Assembly: GCA_900554225.1 (NCBI GenBank)
Contig: USGH01000028.1
Span: 1 to 15,950, forward strand
Reading direction: 5' to 3'
DNA from: an uncultured Eubacteriales bacterium
GTDB taxonomy: Bacteria > Bacillota > Clostridia > Oscillospirales > CAG-272
Length of the DNA: 15,950 nt
The position numbers and the translations under genes are program-made. Below are positions 1 through 7,384 of this stretch, piece by piece (position 1 is the stretch's first letter; each line of letters starts with the position of its first letter). Under the pieces are notes generated by a model, which was not told the DNA's origin, ran no database searches, and saw only the letters and a list, made by a program, of their open reading frames with translations.

Positions 1-510
1 GCAGAGCCGGAGCCATTCCGCCAGACACCGAAGATGGCCGGAGTCGGTGTTCTCCATATATGCCGCACACAACGCGTGGTACAGTCTGTGCAGGTCCTCA
101 ATGGCCGTTTCCGCCGGATCGAGTATGCGCGGCAGTACAAAGGTGTCCGGCGGCAGGGTGCGTAAAAACGCGTCGATCTCAGAGATACTGTCCAGCTCGC
201 GGCGTGTGTAGTCCATATCGTCCGCTTCGATGGCGGCAGACTGTGACCATACCACAGCAGAGGGATTTTTGAGCTGCGGATAGATAACGTATCGCTCATC
301 CGGGAAAAAGGTGCCGACGGTGTTCTCCGGCAGCAGATACCGTGCTGTCTCCGTTTCCACGATCCGGTCACAGCCGCTTGTGAGGGTGATCTCGATCATG
401 TTTTGCCGGTGGTCGATCACGTTCCGGTTCCTGTCGGTCAGCGTATCGGTCAGACTGCACACAAATGCCATACGCGGCAGACTGCGGAAGTGTACGGTGT
501 AAAGAATCAT
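1..510 (-). CDS. Probable AraC-type regulator, N-terminal sensor part (cut by window edge)
   Basis: An open frame on the minus strand runs from ATG at 510 to base 1 without a stop, giving 170 codons. It begins MILYTVHFRSLPRMAF and has no signal peptide or membrane segment. Residues about 35-95 look like the beta-rich cupin-like sensor of AraC/XylS regulators: a hydrophobic run around EITLTSG, then YLLPENTVGTFFP and ERYVIYPQLKN, followed by a helical stretch (ISEIDAFLRTLPPDTF). The DNA-binding domain that would prove this lies outside the window. The Shine-Dalgarno AAGGAGG (about 526-532) is about 15 bases from the ATG, which is long, but no in-frame alternative start lies between. The gene is divergent from the binding-protein/glycosidase operon at 710, the usual place for a local activator. 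The regulator assignment is inference from fold pattern and context; it could be another cupin-like protein. Confidence 0.5.
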   Translation of the reverse strand, partial: MILYTVHFRSLPRMAFVCSLTDTLTDRNRNVIDHRQNMIEITLTSGCDRIVETETARYLLPENTVGTFFPDERYVIYPQLKNPSAVVWSQSAAIEADDMDYTRRELDSISEIDAFLRTLPPDTFVLPRILDPAETAIEDLHRLYHALCAAYMENTDSGHLRCLAEWLRLC

Positions 511-556
511 AGAGTGACAGTTGCTCCTCCTTGGCGGAAAATGACTTTTTCTATAG

Positions 557-585
557 ATTTTATACCATCCGGCTTGAAATTTCAA
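557..585 (-). promoter_or_regulatory. Possible promoter of the leftward regulator gene
   Basis: On the minus strand TTGAAA (complement of 580-585) and TAAAAT (complement of 557-562) are separated by 17 bases, about 50 bases before the ATG at 510. The -35 lies in a perfect 12 bp palindrome (574-585). A TATAAA two bases further upstream is an alternative -10 with a 15-base spacer. Moderate support. Confidence 0.4.
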
Positions 586-638
586 TGCGTTTTCCAAAAA
601 AATCACGGAAAATTACCGCCTATTACGGATCTGACCGT

Positions 639-666
639 TTGTCAGGCAGAAAAAACGGAGTATAAT
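639..666 (+). promoter_or_regulatory. Sigma-A promoter of the binding-protein/glycosidase operon
   Basis: TTGTCA (639-644), a 16-base spacer, then a perfect TATAAT (661-666). The expected transcription start is near 673, leaving a leader of about 37 bases with the Shine-Dalgarno GGAAAGGA (693-700) ahead of ATG 710. Confidence 0.75.
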
Positions 667-709
667 GTAAGAAAAATTTCGTGGCATCTGCCGGAAAGGA
701 TTTTCAAAA

Positions 710-2203
710 ATGTTTTTTTCGATACATAAGCCTGCAATGAAACGTACCTGCATCCTCATATGGATCGCCGCCATGCTGCTTTCCGCCTGCGGACAGGCAA
801 AGGGGACTACAGAGACAGAAACAGAACCTGGTACCGACACGGAAGCAGTGGTCGAAACCGAAGCGGAAACAGAGACCACCCGTATGGACGTGGACGACGG
901 TCTGCCGGAAGCGGATTTTGAGGACAGATCGTACCGGATCGTGTCGTATGACTATATTATGGACGATTACGACGCGGAGGAAATGAACGGCTCTCTCGTC
1001 AACGATGCGATCTACAACCGCAATCTCACGGTGGAGGAGCGATTCCATGTCAAAATCGAGTCAAACGGCAATATGACAAACGCCGCTGCCAAATCCCTGG
1101 TCGTAAAATCTGTGCAGGCGGGGGAGGAAGCGATGGAGTTGTCCGTCAACCATATGATCGAGCAGGCGAATGTTGCGACGACGGGCGTATTTCTCGACTG
1201 GAACACGATCCCGCATGTGGAAGTGACGCAGCCGTGGTGGAATCGGACGGCATATGAAAATCTGAGCATTGCACACAAGGCATATCTGATGACGGGAGAC
1301 ATATCCTCCTGGTTCCTGCGCGGCACCTATGTGGTGTATTTCAATAAAAAGCTTGCAGAGGATGCACAGATATCGTCGGATACGCTCTTTGATATTGCAA
1401 ACGAGGGCAAGTGGACGATCGATCGGTACTATGATTATGTCAAGGATTCGTGGCGCGACCTGAACGGCAACGGAGAAATGGATACGGAGGACTATTTCGG
1501 TCTGGCGGCGCAGGTTACCTCCTATGTAACGCCGTTTGTTTACTCCTTTGGTGAGGTTACGGTGGCAAAGGATGCAGACGACATTCCGCATCTCTCCATG
1601 GATACGGAGAAGTTTGCCGCGATGGTGGATAAGGTTTACGCGCTGATCTATGAATCGAACGGTACCATGTCCAATTCGGACTGGGGAACACACACGGATC
1701 TGTTTGCCGCAGGGCGCGCGCTCTTTATGAACGGTGTGCTGGTCTCCTCCATGACCACATTCACGGAGATGGAGGACGATTTTGGCATCATTCCCTATCC
1801 GAAATGGGACGAAGCACAGCAGAATTACGCCACCATGTCCGATGGCTCCTCACCGCTGTGCGCCATTCCGAAAACGGTATCCGATACGGAGTTTGTCGGC
1901 ATGATCACAGAAGCCATGGCGTCGGAAAGCTGGAAGCAGGTCACGCCGGCGATCTATGACGTAGCCTTGAAGGTGCGCAATGTCCGCGACCCGAAATCGC
2001 TGACCGCCATTGAGCTTGCCGCGTCCTCTGCCGTGATCGATTTCGGCTTTGTATACGGCAATTACAATACCATGGGCTTTGTCATGAGCCAGCTGATCGG
2101 CAGCAAGAAGAATAACTTTGCAAGCTATTACGCAGGCAGAGCCGAGCAGTGGGAAAAGGCACTGGACAAAATCACGAAAACCGCTATGGAAAGCGATACA
2201 TAA
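710..2203 (+). CDS. Extracellular solute-binding lipoprotein of a sugar ABC transporter
   Basis: The 497-residue product is a lipid-anchored binding protein expected to deliver a sugar or oligosaccharide to an ABC permease. Residues 1-27 form a signal peptide ending in a lipobox LLSAC (Cys27). Residues about 31-60 are a Thr/Glu-rich linker, then a mature domain of about 430 residues. An EF-hand-like calcium loop, DLNGNGEMDTED, lies at 250-261; such loops are common in this clostridial family. GGAAAGGA nine bases upstream supports ATG 710; ATG 737 (residue 10) would also leave a complete signal peptide but has no ribosome site. It ends 18 bases before the glycosidase gene, so the two are very likely co-transcribed and may act on the same glycan. 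No permease or ATPase gene is in view, so the partner transporter is elsewhere or beyond the edge. It is more distant from the two binding proteins at 7385-10500 than those are from each other. The ligand is unknown. Confidence 0.88.
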   Translation: MFFSIHKPAMKRTCILIWIAAMLLSACGQAKGTTETETEPGTDTEAVVETEAETETTRMDVDDGLPEADFEDRSYRIVSYDYIMDDYDAEEMNGSLVNDAIYNRNLTVEERFHVKIESNGNMTNAAAKSLVVKSVQAGEEAMELSVNHMIEQANVATTGVFLDWNTIPHVEVTQPWWNRTAYENLSIAHKAYLMTGDISSWFLRGTYVVYFNKKLAEDAQISSDTLFDIANEGKWTIDRYYDYVKDSWRDLNGNGEMDTEDYFGLAAQVTSYVTPFVYSFGEVTVAKDADDIPHLSMDTEKFAAMVDKVYALIYESNGTMSNSDWGTHTDLFAAGRALFMNGVLVSSMTTFTEMEDDFGIIPYPKWDEAQQNYATMSDGSSPLCAIPKTVSDTEFVGMITEAMASESWKQVTPAIYDVALKVRNVRDPKSLTAIELAASSAVIDFGFVYGNYNTMGFVMSQLIGSKKNNFASYYAGRAEQWEKALDKITKTAMESDT

Positions 2204-2221
2204 AAGTGCGGGAGGAAGACC

Positions 2222-4054
2222 ATGTATACAGTATATGTCCCCATTGACAGCAGTCACCTCGAACGTTCGGGACGGGAAACGGTTGTTGCCGCTCTGCGGA
2301 AGGCCGACGTGCGTCATGTGTTTCTCACGATCGGTGCGCAGCGAGCCGAGCCTGTGGCGCGTCGGGAAATTTTTGCAAAGCTGGGCGAGAATATCCGCTA
2401 TCTGCGTGAAAGAGGCTTTACGGTCGGCGTGTGGCTCTGGGCGTTTATGCTGAACGATCCGATGCCGTTTTCCCATATGACCACGCTGCACGGCACGGAA
2501 AACGCGAACGAATATTGCCCCGCAGATCCCGCCTATCGCGCCTTTGCTGCCGATTACTTTCGGGATGCGGCAAGGGAAAAGCCGGATATCATCCTGCTCG
2601 ATGACGATCTGCGTTTCGGACACCAGGGAGGGCTCTGCTGTCTCTGCCCGCATCATGTCGCCGATATTTCCGCGCGCCTGGGAGAGACGATCGATCCCGC
2701 GACCTTTGCCGAAAAAGCGTTCACGGGCGGCGCGAACAGGTACCGGAATGCGTATATGGCATCTATGGCGGATTCCCTGCGGGCGTATGCGAGAGAGCTG
2801 CGGGCGGCTGTGGATTCCGTCGATCCGACCATCCGGATGGGACAGTGCGCGTGTATCTCCTCGTGGGATGTCGATGGTGCGGATGCTGCCGAGCTCTCTC
2901 TTCTGCTTGCCGGGAACACAAAGCCCCTGCTGCGTACCATCGGCGCGCCGTATTGGGCGGAGAGCAGAAGCTGGGACAATCGGCTGGCGGATGTCATAGA
3001 GCTCACGCGCATCGAATCGCGGTGGGCGGCAGATCGTGGGATTGAGGTGATCTCCGAGGGGGACGTATACCCCAGACCGCGGTGGACGATCCCGGCGGCG
3101 TATCTCGAATGCTTTGACATTGCCCTCCGTGCCGCGCACTGCAACGACGGGATCCTCAAATACATGTGTGACTACAGCTCGTCCGCCGTGACCTACGAGC
3201 CGGGGTATCTGGCACAGCACAACGCGCACAGGGCGGATTATGAAAGGATCGCGGCTGCGTTTGACGGCAAATCGGCATATGGCGTGCGCATCTACGAAGA
3301 ACAGCACAAGCTCCGGGACTACGATCTGCCGGAGGAATATATCGGCGAGGACTACATCCAGAATCTGCTTTTTGCCAAGGCGGAACGGTTCGCGATGGGA
3401 CTGTCGCTGCCTGTGACCTATACCGGCGGCGGGTATGGCGGGATCGTGTTTGGAGAAAGCGCAAAGACCCTGCCGGATGCCGCGTTGGATATGCCGCTGT
3501 GTATCGATCTGACCGCAGCGGAGATTCTGACAAGGCGCGGGATCGACGTAGGTCTGCGCGCGGTCGGGGAAAGGATCACTGCCGGAGAGGAAGCCTTCCC
3601 GGAATATGCGGAATTTACCCCGGTGAGCTACGGGGCGCAGGTATACCGGCTGACCGTGGACGACAAGGCGGATGCAAAGAGCTATTACGAGGACGCGCCC
3701 ACCTCGTACACATACCGGAACGATGCGGGACAGCGGTTTTTCGTGCTTGCCTGCCGGATGGATTACACGAACGAGGGGTTCTACCGCAACTATTGCAGAC
3801 AGCGGCAGGTGACGGAATTTTTCGGTTTGTGCTGTGTGGGCAATCCCGATCTCTACCTCTACTGTGCGGAAAACGAAACGGAACGCGCGACACTCCTTCT
3901 CAATCTCTCGCCGGATAAGATTCTGGCTCCCACACTGCCGCCGATGGAGGTGACAGACTGCGTGAACACCTCGGTGGTTTCCGCTGCGGCAAACGGTACG
4001 GTGCTGTCGGTGCTGTATCCCTACGAATATGCCGTTGTGGTATCGAAAAAATGA
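2222..4054 (+). CDS. Uncharacterised cytoplasmic glycoside-hydrolase-like protein (TIM-barrel type)
   Basis: The product is 610 residues with no signal peptide. I do not recognise a named family. What is visible is barrel-like: an N-terminal strand MYTVYVPIDS, then strands ending in acidic motifs, ILLDDDLRF at 124-132 and VISEGDVYPRPRW at 276-288. Asp128/Asp129 and Glu279 are the obvious candidates for catalytic acids. A Cys cluster CCLC (139-142) follows the first motif and might bind a metal. Residues about 440-480 (CIDLTAAEILTRRGIDVGL) resemble the middle domain of GH42-like enzymes. The start has GGGAGGAA (2210-2217) at ideal distance. It is the second gene of the operon behind a sugar-binding protein and is followed directly by a terminator, so a role in cytoplasmic breakdown of the imported sugar is likely. 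The glycosidase call is inference from motifs and context; the substrate cannot be read. Confidence 0.6.
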   Translation: MYTVYVPIDSSHLERSGRETVVAALRKADVRHVFLTIGAQRAEPVARREIFAKLGENIRYLRERGFTVGVWLWAFMLNDPMPFSHMTTLHGTENANEYCPADPAYRAFAADYFRDAAREKPDIILLDDDLRFGHQGGLCCLCPHHVADISARLGETIDPATFAEKAFTGGANRYRNAYMASMADSLRAYARELRAAVDSVDPTIRMGQCACISSWDVDGADAAELSLLLAGNTKPLLRTIGAPYWAESRSWDNRLADVIELTRIESRWAADRGIEVISEGDVYPRPRWTIPAAYLECFDIALRAAHCNDGILKYMCDYSSSAVTYEPGYLAQHNAHRADYERIAAAFDGKSAYGVRIYEEQHKLRDYDLPEEYIGEDYIQNLLFAKAERFAMGLSLPVTYTGGGYGGIVFGESAKTLPDAALDMPLCIDLTAAEILTRRGIDVGLRAVGERITAGEEAFPEYAEFTPVSYGAQVYRLTVDDKADAKSYYEDAPTSYTYRNDAGQRFFVLACRMDYTNEGFYRNYCRQRQVTEFFGLCCVGNPDLYLYCAENETERATLLLNLSPDKILAPTLPPMEVTDCVNTSVVSAAANGTVLSVLYPYEYAVVVSKK

Positions 4055-4061
4055 ATGCACA

Positions 4062-4094
4062 TCCCCGGATCTGTCAAAAATCCGGGGAATTTTG
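4062..4094 (+). terminator. Intrinsic terminator after the binding-protein/glycosidase operon
   Basis: Stem 4062-4070 pairs perfectly with 4080-4088 (core CCCCGGAT/ATCCGGGG), with a nine-base loop followed by a short T-rich run (AATTTTG). It begins eight bases after the stop codon and ends about 20 bases before the next promoter. Confidence 0.8.
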
Positions 4095-4116
4095 TGCTTG
4101 CGGGCAGAAATGTGTC

Positions 4117-4145
4117 TTGTCAAATCGGGAAATATATGGTATACT
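4117..4145 (+). promoter_or_regulatory. Sigma-A promoter of the CotH-type kinase gene
   Basis: TTGTCA (4117-4122), a 17-base spacer, TATACT (4140-4145). Transcription would start near 4152, which makes the ATG at 4160 nearly leaderless and favours the ATG at 4178, which has AGGAG in front of it. Confidence 0.7.
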
Positions 4146-4177
4146 CTATAAAATGACGTATGAGGAGCGGCAAATCT

Positions 4178-5710
4178 ATGCGAAAATGGACGAGAGGGAG
4201 TATAGCCATTGCCTTATGTATCGGCTGCGGACTTGCCGGATGGGGCTGTACGCGAACGGAGAAGGCTGCGGAGCCGGAATCGGTGGCGGAGGAAACGGTG
4301 TGGGAGCCGGAATTTGCGTCCCGGTTCGACGCACGCAAGGCGTGTCTGTACGCGATGGAGTATCCGCTGCCGTTTTCCACGTATACGGAGGAGTCCGCAC
4401 GCCGGTTTCGGGAATACGTGAACGACGCCAACCGAAAGCTCGCCAGCGAGGAGATCACGCAGGAGGAGATCGAACGGCTGTACCACGAGATTCTGGCGGA
4501 ACGGGAGCTGCTCAGGCTACGGCAGGGGGATACGGCGCGAGTGTATATCCAGTCGGATACCGCGGAGCCCTGGGAATACAGCACGTGTACCGTCACGGTG
4601 ATCCCGGCAGAGGGGGAGACGTATCCGGTCGTGTCGCACGGGGACTGTCAGATCAAGATCCGCGGCAATTCTACAGCGGGCGCGCCGAAAAAACCGTATA
4701 CCTTCAAGCTGCCGGTGAAGGAGGGACTGCTTGGCATGGATCGCGGCAAACGGTGGACGCTCCTTGCCGGGATGTTCGACAAAACCCTGATGCGCACCCA
4801 GCTTGCCTTCCAGCTTGCCGCCGCCCTCGACTGTCCGTATACCTCGCAGACCACTCTTGTGGAGGTGTACTACAACGGGAAATACCAGGGTGTGTACGAT
4901 CTCATCGAGCCGATCACGAATGGAAAGGGGCGCGTGGACATCGCGGACGACGGAACGGATTTCCTCATTGAGATTGACGTGAACCGGAACGATGGAAGCT
5001 ATTATTTTACGACCGGACTGGGACTGCGCTTCAAGCTCGACGAGCCGGAGGATATGACGGAGGAACGGAAAGCGGAGATGACTGCCTTTTTTGCCGCCAT
5101 GGAGGAGGCACTGCGCACCGGGGATATGGCACAATATGAAAAGTACATTGATGTGGATTCCTTTGTGAACGTGTATCTCGTGATGGAGTATACGAAAAAT
5201 CTCGACAGCAACGCGTTTTCCACCCGGTTTTTCCGCAAGGATGGCAAGCTTTACGCCGGACCGGTCTGGGATTTCGATCTGTCCTCCGGCAACGTGTCCG
5301 ATATCTGCGATGAGGAGGGCTACCGGATCTATCTGAACATACAGGGCAGAGGCGACGGCAGCGGAGACAGCACCCACGGCTTCTGGTATCGCGAGGGCTG
5401 GTATGCGCTGCTCTTTGAGGATCCGGCGTTCCGGGAGCTGGTGAAAAAACGGTACATAGAGACACACGACATTCTCGAAAACGTGTTCCGGGACAACGCA
5501 CGGGGCAGAAGTCAGATCGGTGCGCTCACGGATGCATACGCGGCGGCATTCGCACGGAATTATGCGGATACCGACTGGGACATCACGGTGCAGTACAGTC
5601 CTTACGAAACGACGGCGGTGCGCACCTATGCGGAGCACGTGGACGCGCTGACAAAATGGTTCTCGGGAAGGCTGGCGTATCTCGACGAATGGATAGGGCA
5701 AGAACAATAG
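4178..5710 (+). CDS. Secreted CotH-family protein kinase with N-terminal FIVAR-like helical module
   Basis: The product has 510 residues from ATG 4178 (AGGAG at 4163-4167, ten bases upstream); an in-frame ATG at 4160 lacks a ribosome site and sits almost on the predicted transcript start. Residues 1-24 are a signal peptide ending in AGWGC, an imperfect lipobox, so it is probably a surface lipoprotein. Residues about 50-112 look like a FIVAR module (YTEESARRF, then an A-N-rich helix, then ITQEEIERL). The CotH kinase domain follows, with IRGNST (161-166), KKPYTFKL, DKTLMR (201-206) and WDFDLSSGN (364-372), the last holding the expected metal-binding Asp residues. CotH proteins are atypical kinases; in Bacillus CotH phosphorylates spore-coat proteins, but many gut Firmicutes carry extracellular relatives of unknown target. 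It is transcribed alone, between its own promoter and terminator. The family call is firm; the substrate is unknown. Confidence 0.88.
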   Translation: MRKWTRGSIAIALCIGCGLAGWGCTRTEKAAEPESVAEETVWEPEFASRFDARKACLYAMEYPLPFSTYTEESARRFREYVNDANRKLASEEITQEEIERLYHEILAERELLRLRQGDTARVYIQSDTAEPWEYSTCTVTVIPAEGETYPVVSHGDCQIKIRGNSTAGAPKKPYTFKLPVKEGLLGMDRGKRWTLLAGMFDKTLMRTQLAFQLAAALDCPYTSQTTLVEVYYNGKYQGVYDLIEPITNGKGRVDIADDGTDFLIEIDVNRNDGSYYFTTGLGLRFKLDEPEDMTEERKAEMTAFFAAMEEALRTGDMAQYEKYIDVDSFVNVYLVMEYTKNLDSNAFSTRFFRKDGKLYAGPVWDFDLSSGNVSDICDEEGYRIYLNIQGRGDGSGDSTHGFWYREGWYALLFEDPAFRELVKKRYIETHDILENVFRDNARGRSQIGALTDAYAAAFARNYADTDWDITVQYSPYETTAVRTYAEHVDALTKWFSGRLAYLDEWIGQEQ

Positions 5711-5756
5711 GAAATGGACTCTGTGCAAGGGACTGCAAAATCTGAAATGACATAAT

Positions 5757-5790
5757 AAAGAAAATGTCCGGAGCGATCCGGCTTTTCTTT
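5757..5790. terminator. Intrinsic terminator after the kinase gene
   Basis: AAAGAAAA (5757-5764) pairs with TTTTCTTT (5783-5790) around an inner stem CCGGA/TCCGG (5768-5772 / 5777-5781) closed by the GNRA-type tetraloop GCGA. A-rich on one side and T-rich on the other, it could work in both directions. Confidence 0.8.
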
Positions 5791-5848
5791 TGTACAGGTA
5801 TACCGAACCGCACAGAGATATGCCGCGGAAATTCTGCCATTCCTGCTC

Positions 5849-5877
5849 TTTACACAGACGCGCGAAACGTGTATAAT
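5849..5877 (+). promoter_or_regulatory. Sigma-A promoter of the MATE gene
   Basis: TTTACA (5849-5854), a 17-base spacer, perfect TATAAT (5872-5877). The start would be near 5884, with AAGGAAGGG (5903-5911) ten bases before ATG 5922. Confidence 0.75.
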
Positions 5878-5921
5878 ATACGATATGTGTGTCATTATAT
5901 GTAAGGAAGGGATTTTATAGA

Positions 5922-7283
5922 ATGGATTCTCCCGCAAAAGAAAACAAAATGGGCGTCATGCCCATGGGACGGCTGATTTTGTCGATGTCCGTCCCGATGA
6001 TTCTCTCTATGCTCGTACAGGCTCTCTACAATATTGTGGACAGCGTGTTTGTCGCAAGATACAGCCAGGATGCGCTGGCAGCTCTGTCGTATGCGTTTCC
6101 GGCACAGAACCTCATGATCGGTACGGCGACCGGCACCGGGGTTGGTGTGAACGCACTCTTATCCAAATCTCTGGGTGAGAAAAATTTCGATAAAGCGAAC
6201 AAAACGGCGGCGAACGGCATACTGCTTGCCATGTTCGGCTCCGTGCTGTTCTTCCTCTTCGGACTTTTCTTCGCAGAACCGTTTATCACTTTCCAGACCA
6301 AAACGCCGTCGATCATTGCGGAGGGCAGAACGTATCTTTCCATCGTCACCATGCTCTCGTTCGGGATCTTCGGCGAGATCATGTTTGAACGGCTCATGCA
6401 GTCCACGGGCAAGACGATCTACACCATGTTCACCCAGGGTATCGGTGCGATCATCAACATTATCCTCGACCCGATCATGATTTTCGGGTTGCTCGGTTGC
6501 CCGCAGATGGGTGTCGCCGGAGCCGCGTATGCCACCGTTATCGGACAGATTGTGGCGTTTGTTCTCGGGATCGTGTTCAACCATAAGTACAATCCGGAGG
6601 TCCGCCTGTACGCGAAGAATTTTAAGCCGGATTTTGGGATCATCGGCCGGATTTACGCAGTCGGCATTCCCTCGATCATCATGGTCGGCATCGGCAGTGT
6701 TATGACTACGGCGATGAACAAGATCCTCAACGGTTTTTCGGATGTCGCGGCAAGTGTGTATGGCGTATATTTCAAGCTCCAGAGCTTTGCGTTTATGCCT
6801 GTATTCGGACTGAACAACGGCGTGATCCCCGTTATCGCGTACAATTACGGCGCACAGAAACGGAAACGGATGCTCCACGCGGTACGGCTGGGCTGCATCA
6901 TCGCCACGTGCTTTATGGGGATCGGACTGCTCCTCATGCAGTGTATCCCGGCAGAGCTTTTCGCCCTTTTTGATGCAGGGGAGGATATGCTGGCGATCGG
7001 CGTTCCGGCACTGCGGATCATCAGCATCAGCTTTGTATTCGCAGGGGTGTGCATCGCGCTGTCGTCCGTGTTCCAGGCACTCGGCAAGGGAATCTACTCG
7101 ATGTGCATCTCCTTCGCCCGTCAGTTGGTCGTGTTGGTTCCGGCGGCGTATCTGCTCTCTCTGTCCGGCAACGTGAACGCAATCTGGTGGTCGTACCCCA
7201 TTGCGGAGATCGCCTCGATCGCGGTCAGCCTGCTCCTTTTCCGCCACGTTTACAAAACGATCATCGCAAAAATCCCGGAGTGA
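5922..7283 (+). CDS. MATE-family multidrug/metabolite exporter
   Basis: The product has 453 residues from ATG 5922, the first start after a good Shine-Dalgarno; an in-frame GTG at 5889 would put the initiator within a few bases of the transcript start. The sequence is almost wholly hydrophobic with about twelve membrane segments in two related halves, the length and layout of MATE exporters. Family signatures include the first-helix pattern SVPMILSMLVQALYNIVDSVF, the stretch INIILDPIMIFG in the middle of the first half, and PVIAYNYGAQ in the second half. MATE proteins use Na+ or H+ gradients to expel cationic drugs or metabolites from the cytoplasm. It has its own promoter and terminator and no obvious tie to the sugar genes. 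The family is secure; substrate and coupling ion are not readable. Confidence 0.95.
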   Translation: MDSPAKENKMGVMPMGRLILSMSVPMILSMLVQALYNIVDSVFVARYSQDALAALSYAFPAQNLMIGTATGTGVGVNALLSKSLGEKNFDKANKTAANGILLAMFGSVLFFLFGLFFAEPFITFQTKTPSIIAEGRTYLSIVTMLSFGIFGEIMFERLMQSTGKTIYTMFTQGIGAIINIILDPIMIFGLLGCPQMGVAGAAYATVIGQIVAFVLGIVFNHKYNPEVRLYAKNFKPDFGIIGRIYAVGIPSIIMVGIGSVMTTAMNKILNGFSDVAASVYGVYFKLQSFAFMPVFGLNNGVIPVIAYNYGAQKRKRMLHAVRLGCIIATCFMGIGLLLMQCIPAELFALFDAGEDMLAIGVPALRIISISFVFAGVCIALSSVFQALGKGIYSMCISFARQLVVLVPAAYLLSLSGNVNAIWWSYPIAEIASIAVSLLLFRHVYKTIIAKIPE

Positions 7284-7297
7284 TCCGACAAAACCAC

Positions 7298-7347
7298 ATA
7301 GAAAAACCGCTCGTATCGGATCTCTCCGTGCGGGCGGTTTTTTCTAT
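7298..7347. terminator. Shared bidirectional terminator between convergent genes
   Basis: ATAGAAAAACCGC (7298-7310) pairs with GCGGTTTTTTCTAT (7334-7347); a small inner hairpin CGGA/TCCG (7317-7320 / 7325-7328) sits in the loop. The T tract on each strand lets it end the MATE transcript from the left and the binding-protein transcript from the right. Confidence 0.85.
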
Positions 7348-7384
7348 GGTGCGGGAATATTTGATTTCCCGGTGTCTGCTGCGG

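Noticed and set aside
1850..4123. A 757-codon open frame on the minus strand, antisense to the binding-protein/glycosidase operon
   Set aside because: It has no plausible ribosome site, reads as an Arg/His/Pro-rich protein with no family resemblance, and arises from the codon bias of the real + genes, which have promoter, Shine-Dalgarno and terminator.
5711..5760. GGAAATGGACTCTG after the kinase stop codon, as a third copy of the inverted-repeat element
   Set aside because: Only the first dozen bases are suggestive; the inner T-tract and right end are absent.
4517..7247. Long minus-strand frames opposite the kinase (4517-5728) and MATE (6159-7247) genes
   Set aside because: Same cause; composition is Arg/His/Asp-heavy and the opposite strand encodes clear known families.
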